Source: Eretmocerus hayati (lineage: Eukaryota > Arthropoda > Insecta > Hymenoptera > Aphelinidae). Taken from it: 64,000 nucleotides of DNA. Positions within the stretch are counted from its first letter, which is position 1. Each line of letters begins with the position of its first letter. The stretch spans positions 192,243,344 to 192,307,343 of the forward strand of contig CM056742.1 in the NCBI GenBank assembly GCA_029851415.1, in the 5' to 3' direction. The translations under genes were made by a program, and so were the position numbers. The notes under the pieces are model-generated. The model saw only the letters and a program-made list of their open reading frames with translations. It did not search any database and had not been told where the DNA came from. This document shows positions 46,573 to 58,532 of this stretch, in pieces.

Positions 46573-47460
46573 ACCTAAACTATGATTTTTTTCTGCATGA
46601 TCTATCGATTGGTTGATACCGAGATTTCATTCAATCTTCACAGATCTCAAATTTTCGAAAAAATCAAAATTTTCACGAAAAAATTCCATTTTGACCATTT
46701 TCAAACCCGCTGCATCGAAATTCTGTCTCAACCAAATATTGGATATCATCAAAAAAACCTCGGACTAGATCGCCCAAATCGCTCTAAAAAGCTTTCTCCA
46801 AAGAATAACTCAAAAAATAATGGGAAATTGTTCTTAATATTCATTTTTTCCTCGTACCTTCCTTTATGACTCACTTTTCTCAATCCTGATGACCTAAACT
46901 ATGATTTTTTTTGCATGATCTATCGATTGGTTAATACCGAAATTTCATTCAATCTTCACAGATCTCAAATTTTCGAAAAAATCAAAATTTTTACTAAGCA
47001 TTTCATTTTAACCCTTTTCAAACCGACTGCATCGAAATTCTCTCTCAATCAAACATTGGATATCATCCACAAAGCTTCAGACTAGATGGCCTAATTCGCT
47101 CTAAAAAGTTTCCTCCAAAAAATAACTAAAAAAATAATGGAAAAAATTTCTTAATATTTACTTTTTCCTCGTATCATCCTTCACCACTCATCTATCTCAA
47201 TTTTAATGACCTAACGACTCACTAATACGCCAGGACCGATTGGTTGATACCAAATTCCCTTGAAATTCGTAGAACATTATCCAAATGAAGTTTTTTTCGC
47301 AAAAAGAACATTTTCACCAAGTAATCCAGTTTAATCATCTTTAAACCAACTGTATTGAAATTTCGTCTGAACCAAACGATAGATACTGTTGAAAAAACCT
47401 GCTATTAAATGACCCAAATCCCTCTGGAATGTTTCCTCAAAAGAATAACTCGCAACGCTC
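46573..47460. repeat. Tandem repeat, ~317 bp unit, nearly three copies
   Basis: 46573-46889 and 46890-47209 are clearly repeats of each other (both start CCTAAACTATGATTTTTTT and share GCATGATCTATCGATTGGTT). A third, more diverged copy runs 47210-47460. AT-rich and non-coding; a short satellite-like array. Confidence 0.75.
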
Positions 47461-48066
47461 CTTGAGCTACTCAATTGAATTTACAGCAATCCAATCAAAT
47501 TTTGTTATCAATTCTAATAATATGGAATTCTATTTGTTGCTTCTGGAACGCAGGACGAGCCTTTTGAGAGTGTACCAAAGTTACCCCACGTATACCAAAG
47601 TTCCACAGTTTGATGGTTCTTTCTTATAAGTTATGATTATTACTATAATGCCGTTAGGAAGCATGCTGCTAATCACTATTAACAGCGTATTTTTTCTCCT
47701 CTCGTCACGAAAGTACGTCGAAATTTTATTAATCAGTACAAAAATACGCGTTTAACCTCACTTTTGCATTTGTTGACAATTTTGACTGGGCAATGGCCGG
47801 TGGGGTGTTCAAGCAGACGACTTCGCAGCTTTTACTCACTGCTTTTGCTGCATAATACTTGTGATGTGATAGATTTTACTTGTCCGCCCGACTTTCGCAA
47901 AAGCGAGGCGTCAGCCGATTTTTTGCTGGTCGGGGCGGACGTAAGCAAAAGAATAAAAATAAAGAAGTCAACTGTGTTGTGAGTGAACGCTCAATGCTCG
48001 CATGATTCAATTTGGGTCTTGTGTCCGCATCAAGTTCATCATGGCCCTAAACTCTTGTCACTGATA
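47461..48066. other. Non-coding stretch
   Basis: No gene. CCGCCCGACTTTCGCAAAAG (47883) and CTTTTGCTTACGTCCGCCCC on the other strand (47932-47951) are short inverted patches. Confidence 0.35.
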
Positions 48067-48353
48067 ACACCGGCACACAAAAAAAGAAAAAGTATCTGTA
48101 CTTTTGACCAGACCTACAATTCTTCATGTATTTTGGCACGCTGAATCCGAATCCGAGGTCGGTTTGGCCCGGCTACCCCTTGTTCCCGAGAAACTCCTGA
48201 AAAATATGGAAATAACGCAGAATAGCACGATTTTCTCGAAAACAAGAGGTAGTCTGGCCAAACCGAACTCGGATTCGGACTCAGCGTGCCTAAATACATC
48301 AAAATAAGGAGGTTTGGTCAAAAGTACAGATACTTTTTTTTGTGTGCCGGTGT
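48067..48353. mobile_element. Palindromic MITE, ~285 bp
   Basis: The ends are inverted: ACACCGGCACACAAAAAAA followed by AGTATCTGTACTTTTGACCA on both sides. The inner part (TGGCACGCTGAATCCGAATC and its inverse at 48255-48292) continues the symmetry, giving ~125 bp arms. Small ORFs on both strands are by-products of the symmetry. Confidence 0.8.
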
Positions 48354-49640
48354 AATTAGCACTTTTTATCGATTTATATCATGGGCGATTAGCAATCCTG
48401 TTTTACAATTAGCTGCTGAGAGCTTCCTCTTTAAGCAGCGATATTATTCGTAAAAAGATACCGCTTGTCAAGTATGCGCAATCATTAATAAACACATTGA
48501 TGAACATAACCTCGATAGGTTATGTTTTACATGCAAGTCTCATGCGCTCTCTGCACCGAAAAGCAGCGCAGGCAGCGAGGGATGCAGCAGAAATCGACAG
48601 CCAATCAGATTGCGAGTTGATTCGTGCCGGCAGCAAAAGTCGAGCTTTCGTGACCAAAATGAGGCGCGGAAGGACGTCCGTTCCTTTCGTGCCGGGAGGA
48701 CGAAAATATAATTTCTTCTCCGTGTCCTCCTTTTCACTTGTTCGAGCTCAAATGTATCTTGGAGTATTTTGACCATTTGTAAATATCTTTATAAATATTC
48801 ATTCTCTTTTCATCCTTCTAATGAAGCCTCGGTAATTAAATCGACCCATTGCTTCGGCCATTTGACCTTCCTTCTATACATAAGTACAAAACAACAACCG
48901 ACAAAATATTGAACCAGTCTATGTCCCAGTATGACGGGATGAATACCCCCATACAAGCCAGACGACACCGTCAATAGAGCCCTGAGGAAAAAGTAAAAAA
49001 GAATATTCCGAGTCGATGCTTTGTTGCTGTAGCACGAAAACATCTCTTCCAGATTATTTGACCCCTCCTGTGGGCTCTCGGGTCATCTTAGGCTATTTCA
49101 GCCTACACTGTAAAAAACTGGCGGATTTTACCTCGCTGGGCACTGGAAATAATGGCGCCCTCGCTGAGCAAAGTAAATCTGCAGAGCTGAGCGATGTGAT
49201 TTCACCAGCAGCGCTGCAAATCGCGAGCGTGTGTGGATTTGAAAGCGTTCTGTGATTCCACAGCGCTGAGCATGGTTACCGCACATGTCGAGGCTAAAAT
49301 TGACAAAGTAACCTCGTAAGTATTTCTTGAGATTCTAACCGTTGAGAAAACGAACAAGTGATTGACGTTGAGAGAAATGTGGAGGTGATTCATGCGTGAC
49401 ATGAAAAAATTTATGAACAACATACACATCAATGTGTATTTCGATGTGACTCCACGAATAATGTATCTCCAAGTTGGAATAACTTTACCACGATTGTTAT
49501 CTTATGCCATGAGTGGATATAAAGCAGGGGTATATGCTCGAAGATTGATATATATCTCGCCATCTAAGAAACACTGAGACACTTGTTTAATAGAGAAAAT
49601 GAACCCAATGTTTCAATCACCGAAATCCTAAAAGGGGATT
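48354..49640. other. Non-coding stretch with a single TIR-like end
   Basis: TACACTGTAAAAAACTGG at 49104 has its inverse (TTTTTTACAGTGTA) at 58098-58111; the next 200 bp after each contain CGCTGAGC words. These may be ends of two copies of one element. Otherwise nothing recognised. Confidence 0.4.
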
Positions 49641-49845
49641 GGAGTAAGATAGGCTGGTCAAAAGAAATAGAATGGATAGGGAGAAGGAACATCGGACAGA
49701 AGGCCCAAACACTCCAGTAGCAGAAGAGAGCAGGCGTCAGGGAATACAAACGAAACCAGGAACAAGGGAACAGGAACAAAGATAGCAGAACAGCGGAGAA
49801 GCACGAGGCAGCTTGCCACGATAACCGCCCCACGAGGAAGAGAAA

Positions 49846-50517
49846 TTGGCAAAAATGAAGAATTACAACAATTATGGAAAACTAGAAGAGGAGAAAAGGA
49901 GAAGAATAGAAGCAGAGGAAAAGGTGCTAAGGATAGAGAAAGAACAGAGAGTACTGGCAAGAAGGGTGGCAGAACTGGAAGCAGAGAGGTTAGAACAAAC
50001 ATCAGAGGAGGAAAGTGATAGCGAAGAAAGTGCTACTGAAAGGGAAGGAGAACAACAAACAAGAATGGAAAGAAGAGCCCTGGACCAAATAATGATTAGG
50101 AAAGGAGTAGCCAACAGAGGAAAGAGGGTGGACCAATGAGTCCAAGGAATAGCAGGAAACAGCGAAGCAGGCAACAGGTGTTGGATATAAATTCTAGCCA
50201 AGAAAGGGTCAATACAAAGATTCAATGCGTGGGTGCTCGAATCTTACTCACCAAGAGCCATTGCCAAAATATGGGTCACCATAAACCAAGTGAGAGAGAA
50301 GGAATTCACAGTGGAGGCGTTCAAAGGAGCTAAAGGAAGATGGGAAAAGAAAAGGAAATTATATGAGATTGAAGTGATGAAGGGAGCTGGATATGGAGTG
50401 GAAATCGTTGGAGAAGTAGTGTACGCAGAAAAGAAAGGGAAGCTGTTTAGACTAATCTGGAACGAGAGAGAGGAGAGGTATACTGGAAGCCCCATCAGTG
50501 TTGCTATGAAAATGTAG
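49846..50517 (+). pseudogene. Coiled-coil ORF1/gag-like protein, unassigned
   Basis: One frame from 49846 to 50517, with stops at 50137 and about 50188. The first part (codons 1-97) is a strongly charged coiled coil (KLEEEKRRRIEAEEKVLRIE) with an acidic patch (EESDSEESATERE); the second part (50190-50517) is a compact Lys/Val/Trp-rich domain (NAWVLESYSPRAIAKIWVTI, GRWEKKRKLYEIEVMKGAGY). This coiled coil plus basic domain layout resembles retroelement ORF1 proteins, but no zinc knuckle or RRM is seen. The sense strand is purine-rich over ~1 kb, unlike the flanks. Identity not recognised. Confidence 0.35.
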
Positions 50518-50663
50518 GAAAGAAAAGGAGGAGAGAAGGGAAGGAGGGAGTGGACAAAGGGAAGAGCAATCAGAGACAAAAAAGAAGAAGTCAAGTTAGA
50601 ATACAAAGACATTTTTAGTTCCTCATTATGAAGATAGTTTCGGTCTGAAATTTAAGTTATTCT

Positions 50664-51433
50664 AATCCCCCCCCCCCCTCATTCACTTTTTTTCAAAAGT
50701 AAAACTAGGCGAGTATGAGGTTTAGAAAAGAACCATTCATCTCCAGTACATCAAAACTTCAAATTTTCTACGACATGGTTTAAACTCTTGAAGGGAATGA
50801 GATCTAAAAAAACCATGTCGAGTATTTTTTGAGCCGATTTGTCACGATCAACATATCATCTCTGATAGAGACTAGAGCCACTTTCCTCCAATCAAATCTT
50901 TCTTTCAATTCATCCTAATGCTGGTGGTTTGACAATTTCTTACTAGCTAATTGTCGCTGAAATGGCCCGAAGTTTAGGTGAGTAGAAGAGGTACAGGGGA
51001 ATATCGGAATAGAGAAAATATAACTGAGTTTAATTTGGTGTTCATGATGATTCACTAAAATCTTATATCATACTCAGTTATATTTTCTCTATTCCGATAT
51101 TCCCCTGTACCTCTTCTACTCACCTAAACTTCGGGCCATTTCAGCGACAATTAGCTAGTAAGAAATTGTCAAACCACCAGCATTAGGATGAATTGAAAGA
51201 AAGATTTGATTGGAGGAAAGTGGCTCTAGTCTCTATCAGAGATGATATGTTGATCGTGACAAATCGGCTCAGAAAATACTCGACATGGTTTTTTTAGATC
51301 TCATTCCCTTCAAGAGTTTAAACCATGTCGTAGAAAATTTGAAGTTTTGATGTACTGGAGATGAATGGTTCTTTTCTAAACCTCATACTCGCCTAGTTTT
51401 ACTTTTGAAAAAAAGTGAATGAGGGGGGGGGGA
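50664..51433. mobile_element. Foldback element with ~365 bp arms
   Basis: Arms 50664-51029 and 51072-51433 are almost identical and flank a 42 bp loop. The outer ends are C/G homopolymer runs next to TTTTTTTCAAAAGTAAAACT and AGGCGAGTATGAGG, a variant of the ends of the foldback in family L (AACTTGGCGAGTATGG), so it is a second subfamily. Confidence 0.88.
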
Positions 51434-51898
51434 TCTCACTCCTTGGTTATAAAAATCCAAGGGTAACCACAAATTCTCCAAGCACTTGTCCCCATCGCAC
51501 TTGAGAATTTCTTACACACGGCTCCGTCATTTTTTCCATAAAAAAAAAAAAAAAATACACTACTATCAGTGTTTTTGTTCAGTTCAATTTGGAGAGCCAT
51601 GCAGCTACAGGCAAGAGCAATATTGCGGAGCCGCGACGAACACACAAAACACAACAAAGCAGACGAATCTCTCCTCCCTGTCCTTCTCGCATGGCGCTTT
51701 GATCTTACGCCACCTCTAGTCGTGGCTAGTTTCGAGTATCCACATCTGATGCAATAATTATAGAATCGAGAAATTCAGATAATTCGAAAATTCATTTATC
51801 CGCGATAACAAACCAGCTGGTCGGTGCCCGCGTTGCCCGGTACGCAGCAGACAGCCTCATTGCAGACTGCCGTCAACCGGACAGCTTGCGCCCGCGCT

Positions 51899-51934
<36 letters not shown>

Positions 51935-52164
51935 TCGACCATCTTACATACCCAACACATGTGTAGTAGAGACGTTTCGATATTTCTCGAGTCGAAGCAC
52001 GGGGCTGGTGAAATCGAACTGAGATGTAAAACGAAGGCATGAATTTTGCGGTGCTGAATAAAACGCGTCCAGTGCTCGGATTGAGAAAATAATTGTACAG
52101 AACTCTGAATCGCTTTAGAAAGGCTTTGCTAAAGCATTGCAGAGCTCTATGAGCAATGTTAAGA
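51434..52164. other. Non-coding stretch
   Basis: Contains poly-A at 51541-51556 and (CT)n at 51904-51931. No gene supported. Confidence 0.4.
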
Positions 52165-52576
52165 GGTTAATAATCCAAGTAGAAAAAAAGTGTGAGGTTA
52201 AAAAACCCCAATTCAAAGTATAGATAGGCACAGCGCCTCGCTCGATTTTTCGTCTGCTCATTCTAATTTCCACCAAGCTGTCCTGGTGCCATCGTATAAT
52301 CATAATCAAAAGGCGTGGCAGCGCCTTGCTGGCGAGTATATATCGACGGCTCCTACGAAGAGTAACACGTTTTCTTATCAACGACGAAGAGCAACACATT
52401 TTCTTATCAACGACGAAGAGTAACACATTTTCTTATCAGCGACGAAGACTAACACATTTTCTTATGAACGAGGAAGAGTAACACTTTTGTGTGAATGACG
52501 AAGCCGGTTGCCTGGCCTGCAGGGGTCGAATACAAGTATTGGAGCTGAATGAACTAATGAATGGACGGATGCGTAG

Positions 52577-53955
52577 ATGGGATGGATGGATGGATGGATG
52601 GATGGATGGATGGATGGATGGATGGATGGATGGATGGATGGATGGATGGATGGATGGATGGATGGATGGATGGATGGATGGATGGATGGATGGATGGATG
52701 GATGGATGGATGGATGGATGGATGGATGGATGGATGGATGGATGGATGGATGGATGGATGGATGGATGGATGGATGGATGGATGGATGGATGGATGGATG
52801 GATGGATGGATGGATGGATGGATGGATGGATGGATGGATGGATGGATGGATGGATGGATGGATGGATGGATGGATGGATGGATGGATGGATGGATGGATG
52901 GATGGATGGATGGATGGATGGATGGATGGATGGATGGATGGATGGATGGATGGATGGATGGATGGATGGATGGATGGATGGATGGATGGATGGATGGATG
53001 GATGGATGGATGGATGGATGGATGGATGGATGGATGGATGGATGGATGGATGGATGGATGGATGGATGGATGGATGGATGGATGGATGGATGGATGGATG
53101 GATGGATGGATGGATGGATGGATGGATGGATGGATGGATGGATGGATGGATGGATGGATGGATGGATGGATGGATGGATGGATGGATGGATGGATGGATG
53201 GATGGATGGATGGATGGATGGATGGATGGATGGATGGATGGATGGATGGATGGATGGATGGATGGATGGATGGATGGATGGATGGATGGATGGATGGATG
53301 GATGGATGGATGGATGGATGGATGGATGGATGGATGGATGGATGGATGGATGGATGGATGGATGGATGGATGGATGGATGGATGGATGGATGGATGGATG
53401 GATGGATGGATGGATGGATGGATGGATGGATGGATGGATGGATGGATGGATGGATGGATGGATGGATGGATGGATGGATGGATGGATGGATGGATGGATG
53501 GATGGATGGATGGATGGATGGATGGATGGATGGATGGATGGATGGATGGATGGATGGATGGATGGATGGATGGATGGATGGATGGATGGATGGATGGATG
53601 GATGGATGGATGGATGGATGGATGGATGGATGGATGGATGGATGGATGGATGGATGGATGGATGGATGGATGGATGGATGGATGGATGGATGGATGGATG
53701 GATGGATGGATGGATGGATGGATGGATGGATGGATGGATGGATGGATGGATGGATGGATGGATGGATGGATGGATGGATGGATGGATGGATGGATGGATG
53801 GATGGATGGATGGATGGATGGATGGATGGATGGATGGATGGATGGATGGATGGATGGATGGATGGATGGATGGATGGATGGATGGATGGATGGATGGATG
53901 GATGGATGGATGGATGGATGGATGGATGGATGGATGGATGGATGGATGGATGGAT
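52577..53955 (+). repeat. (GGAT)n microsatellite, about 345 units
   Basis: About 1.38 kb of uninterrupted GATG/GGAT tetranucleotide without a visible interruption. The long ORFs on both strands (repeats of MDGW or SIHP) are artefacts of a stop-free tetramer and are not genes. Exact unit count may be limited by assembly. Confidence 0.97.
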
Positions 53956-53959
53956 TGAT

Positions 53960-54330
53960 GGAATCGAACGGAACGGACTGGAATGGAACCGAATAGAATA
54001 GGATGGAACGGAATGGAAGGGAATGAAGAGGTGTGGAACGGAGCGGAACGGAGCGGAACGGAATGGAACGGAATGGAACTGAATGAAAACGAATAGAATA
54101 GGATGGAATGGAATGGAATGGAAGGGAATGAAGAGGTGTGGAACGGAACGGAACGGACCGGAATGGAACGGAGTGGAATTGAACAGAATGGAACGAAATG
54201 GACCGGACCTTTTTTCCACTCCTCCCATTCCGTACGTTCCCTTCGTTTCCAGTCCCTTCTGTTATATTCGTTTATGGTCCATTCCGTTCCATTGGAGTCC
54301 GTTCCGTTCCGTACCATTCCATCAATCTAT
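53960..54330. repeat. GGAAT/GGAAC pentamer tract that reverses strand
   Basis: 53960-54215 is degenerate GGAAC/GGAAT pentamers on the plus strand; 54220-54325 is the same pentamer on the minus strand (CCATTCCGTTCC). The change of strand is near 54215. Confidence 0.85.
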
Positions 54331-54600
54331 CCATCCATCCATCCATCCATCCACTCATCCATCCATCCAAACCATCCATCCATCCATACCATCCATCCGA
54401 CCCATCCATCCATCCGTCCATTCATCCAAACCATCCATCCGACCCACCCATCCATCCATCCATCCATCCATACCATCCATCCATCCATCCATCGATCCAT
54501 CTATCCATCCATCCTTCCATACCATACATCCTACCCATCCATCCATCCATGCATACCATTCATCCGACTCATCCATCCATCCATCCATCCATCCATCCCA
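54326..54600 (-). repeat. Degenerate (ATCC)n, inverse of the GGAT array
   Basis: About 275 bp of CATCCATC with many variants (ACCATCC, GACCCATC). It mirrors the GGAT array but is five times shorter and much less pure. Confidence 0.9.
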
Positions 54601-56702
54601 TCCATCTCATTTACGCGTCCGTTCATCAATTCATTCAGCTTCAATACTTGTATTCGACCCCTGCAGGACAGGCAACCCGCTTCGTCATTCATACAAAAGT
54701 GTTACTCTTCGTCGTTCATAAGAAAATGTGTTAGTCTTCGTCGTTGATAAGAAAATGTGTTACTCTTCGTCGTTGATAAGCGGCTATGTGTTACTCTTCG
54801 TAGGAGCCGTCGATATGAAAGAGAAGAACATGTGAGAAAGAGAGAGAGCGCGCGCAAAGCTGCCGTGCCTTATATGTATACGCTGAGTTGGGCCGTTTTA
54901 ACCTCACACTTTTTTTCGAACTTACTTATTTCATGCTTTTTGGGTTCAGGAGGGTCTCGTTCCCTCTGAACTCGTTATTTCGGTCCTCAACAAGGATATT
55001 GGCAAGTCATTCCGCCGCTGACAGCGTTTAGTGCCAAAATATCTTACTCACTGATTTCGACCCTTCCCAATTTTTTCGCGTCAAGATTTCAGCCGCGTTA
55101 CGACACTCGAAGTCGAACACAATCGATTGTTGGGGTCGACCACGGGGGACGATCGACCGCGAGAACACGGGTGATGTTTTGATGCAGCCGCATGTGTAGC
55201 AGACGGCACGGCGTTATTCCGCCCCAGCAGTAACATGTTGTTGCAGTAACATGTAACTTTTCTGACTATTTTGATTATATTATGTAGAGATAATAGCAGA
55301 GATTGAAAGCCAATCGTAGCACCGCCTGCAGCGAGCTTGTAGAAATTAGCTCTCATTGTTGAGGGAATAAGAGCCACTTATTGTTGTGGATTTTCTTGTC
55401 TGGAGTGAGATAAGAATAGTAGGCCAAAATGTATGTTATTCTCGCTGTTGTGCAGTGTCAAGAATTGATCTTCAAAAATATTTGGAGAATTTAGGATTTG
55501 ATCGTGAGGAAAAATGAGTACCAGTGTCAATCTACATTTCAGCCGTGTATTGACTTTCAGTTTCCTCAATACTTCAGAGAGACCCAACCCTGAAAAATTG
55601 TGCATCTCAAAGAAAATTTGATTAACCACTCTAGTTGAAGAAGAGCGTGACCAATAGAATATCCTTCGTGTTGCTTTTCGTAGACATTTCAATGTCCAAC
55701 ACATTAAGAGGGATCGTCTCTCACATTTAGATGTTGTAAGACAGGTCAGTCAATTGACGACTGTCCAAGAACAGTTGTTGTGATATATAAGCACTGATAT
55801 TTGGTGTTGCTCTGGTTATTACTTTTGAATATCATATGTCCATTGCGTAATACTCTAACCCAAAGGTCTCAGCTAGACTCTTACTCTCATATGGTATATG
55901 GATTTTACTTTCTTGGCACTCAATTCTGAATAGGATAAGAAAGTTGTACACGGTTCACCTGTTTCATCAAGAGTATTATGAAGACTGAAAGGCACTTTTA
56001 TGCTCTTGGTGGGAAGTGGTAAGTTCAAATTGAAAAAATTATCCCTTGAGTTGTCAATCACTAAACAAATTGGATCCGTACATCATCTATCTGGAAGTAC
56101 GTTGAAATCATTCAAACACATATCACATAATGCTACTGAACCTTCATTTCCCTCAAAATGAGTTCGCACGAATTGCTCTAACTTCTTGATGTGTTATGAA
56201 TTACCAATGTGCTACATGGAATTTGTTTCAGTTTTTGGTCCTTGGAAAAGGTTGAACAACAGATGTACTGTCATAATTCTATGTTTCATTTATCATATAG
56301 TTATTAGTTATTCACTTTGATATTTAGTATGCTCTCTTGCTGAAGAGTGGATGTGGTTCATCATTAGGGGAATTTTCACAATCTAGAAGTTCCTCGTGAT
56401 CCAAAAATTTTCTCTTGCAAGCACCATCACAAGTGGGTTAGGAGTCTTCGCATCAACTCAAACCAATTCCATGAACTAATTTCAAGAGTCTTGCTATCAA
56501 AACTACAAAGTTGTCCTTCTCCAGATTTTTCTTTGTTCATGATCAAAAAATGTTCATCGTGGAATGAAGCACACTAGTGTCAATTAGGAGAATGATTTTT
56601 ATGGATGAGATACATAGAATTTTTTTTGGTTTTCCTACATGCTACTATTTACAGGATGTTTTTCAATCTCAGAATATTCAGTCATTACCATAGCCAAGTG
56701 TT

Positions 56703-57520
56703 GAAATCTCCTCCCCCCTCACTCCACTTCTTCCAAAAGTATAACTTGGCGAGTATGGCCATCCTTTCCCCCTATCACTTCATCTGGGATCAAAAATTGA
56801 ATTTCAACTCTTGAGGGTCATGAAATCAGGGGAAACATGTCGAGTAACTATTTAGCAAAATTTAGCAAAATTCAAACATGAAACAAATGGGTAGAAAATG
56901 AAAAATATTAATTTCAACTCTTGAGGGTCGTGAGATCAAGAAAAGTATGTCGAGTAATTGTTTTCCAAAATCTGAACTTGAAACGCATGAAAAAGGATTG
57001 ATTACATGACGATTTGACTTTCTCGGTGATTTCGACTCAACTTGAGTTACTCACCATCTCTACTGAATTTTAAACTAAACCGATCAATGCTAGATTGAAT
57101 TTTCTGGTTTCCTTCTCTTCTCAATGGTCTGAATGAATTATTTTCATTACATTTCATAGACGAAGGAGATGGTGAGAAACTCAAGTTGAGTCAAAATTAT
57201 CGAGAAAGTGGAATCGTAATGTAATCAATCCTTTTCCATGCGTTTCACGTTCAGATTTTGCAAAACAATCACTCGACATACTTTTCTTGATCTCACGACT
57301 CTCAAGAGTTGAAATTAATATTTTTCATTTTCTACCCATTTGTTTCATGTTTAAATTTTGCTAAATTTTGCTAAATAGTTACTCGACATGTTTCCCCTGA
57401 ATTCATGACCCTCAAGAGTTGAAATTCAATTTTTGATCCCAGATGAAGTGATAGGGGGAAAGGATGGCTATACTCGCCAAGTTATACTTTTGGAAAAAGT
57501 GGAGTGAGGGGGGAGGAGAT
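56703..57520. repeat. Foldback hairpin at the end of L copy 3
   Basis: Arms about 56703-57063 and 57168-57520 around a ~105 bp loop; same sequence as 30096-30900 in the opposite orientation within its L copy. Includes TTGCTAAATAGTTACTCGAC and its inverse. Confidence 0.8.
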
Positions 57521-58532
57521 GTAAAAGATACTTTAAGTTAAACCAGGTGCCATGAAAAGACTATGAAGAAAGAGAAAATGCTATTGTATTTTATATATTT
57601 TTGTACCAGACATATGTCAGTCACTAGCTAGGTAGATGCTAGCAGAAGATGTAAAGATACTTATAACCTAAAAAGGTTTAATGAATCGATGATAATAATA
57701 ATAATATCTTTTTCGTGGCTGCTCTCGCGACCAACTTTGTCATTGGATCGTGGTGCTCGACTGTCGGTCTCGTTCTGGACGTTCGACTTAGGTGCACGAA
57801 AACTCATCACAAACGAACTGTGCGATTGATAACACTCTGTGCAGAGGTGCAGCTTTACGATGGATTGTGGATGTCACTCGCGCTAGTAAAAATCCCATCG
57901 CGCTGAAATATTCAGCACTCGGAGAGGGTTCTATTATTTCCATTGCTGGGCGCGATGAAATAACGCACGCCCGTTCCTTCACACCTCTGAGCGAGGTTAA
58001 CAGGCAGAAGTTTGGGGTATCACATCGCTCACCGAGGTGAGAATATTGCGCTGAGCGTGGTTTGTGAATTAATGGGTGCCTGTTAATTTCCCCAGGGTTT
58101 TTTACAGTGTACTTTTAAATATTCATGGCTTCAACGGAATCCGACATTCTTCAACGTAGTTGAGTACATTTCCTCCATTGTGTGATGAGCCAGTCAATCT
58201 GTTCTGCTCTTTCCCTGGACCGAATATTGTTATAATAGGATTTCATGTTACAGTTTGAGAACGAGAAGAGTGGATGCAAAATTGAACCAGGAAAGAGGAA
58301 GCGAAGCAGAGCGATGGCACATTAGTAGGGCTGAGCCTGCTTCTCGAAGCGAGTCACTACTATTCCGGTGAGCAGCTTCTCCAAAGATTCTGCCAAGACG
58401 TTTCGCAGTACTCGCACAGGTATCGGGCTTCTACTCATCGTGCGAGTTGCCTACGCTGCACAGCGAGGAATCAAAACAAAATTTGGTCGTTAGCAGCTAC
58501 CCAAGCAGCCAAAAGCACAGGCGCTAGATACA
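57521..58532. other. Non-coding stretch with a TIR-like end
   Basis: 57700-58060 is GC-richer with short open frames on both strands, none recognised. TTTTTTACAGTGTAC at 58098-58112 is the inverse of the end at 49104. Confidence 0.4.

Larger units (their letters stand above)
52338..54828. mobile_element. TIR element carrying the GGAT/ATCC arrays
   Basis: The ends TCGACGGCTCCTACGAAGAG and the inverse at 54809-54828 start inverted repeats of ~230 bp (52338-52575 and 54605-54828). Each TIR contains 4-6 tandem copies of a ~30 bp unit (GACGAAGAGTAACACATTTT then CTTATCAAC). Between the TIRs are simple repeats. It is inserted in L copy 3. No transposase; likely non-autonomous. Confidence 0.78.
52303..57520 (-). 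mobile_element. Large repeat family L, copy 3, interrupted
   Basis: On the minus strand it starts with the foldback hairpin (57520-56703), runs through the L body (56703-54829), and ends at 52337-52303 (minus strand ...CGCCAGCAAGGCGCTGCCAC...TTTTG). Between the last two parts lies the 2.49 kb GGAT element. Comparison with copy 2 shows the L sequence is continuous across that insertion, with TAT/TATA on both sides. No intact ORF. Confidence 0.78.

Noticed and set aside
52350..52500. Regular ~30 bp repeats resembling a CRISPR array
   Set aside because: The units are contiguous without unique spacers, are mirrored in the opposite TIR, and the DNA is eukaryotic.
52462..54317. ORFs of 465-588 codons on both strands (MDGW and SIHP repeats)
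   Set aside because: They translate a stop-free tetranucleotide in every frame; no start context, no non-repeat domain.
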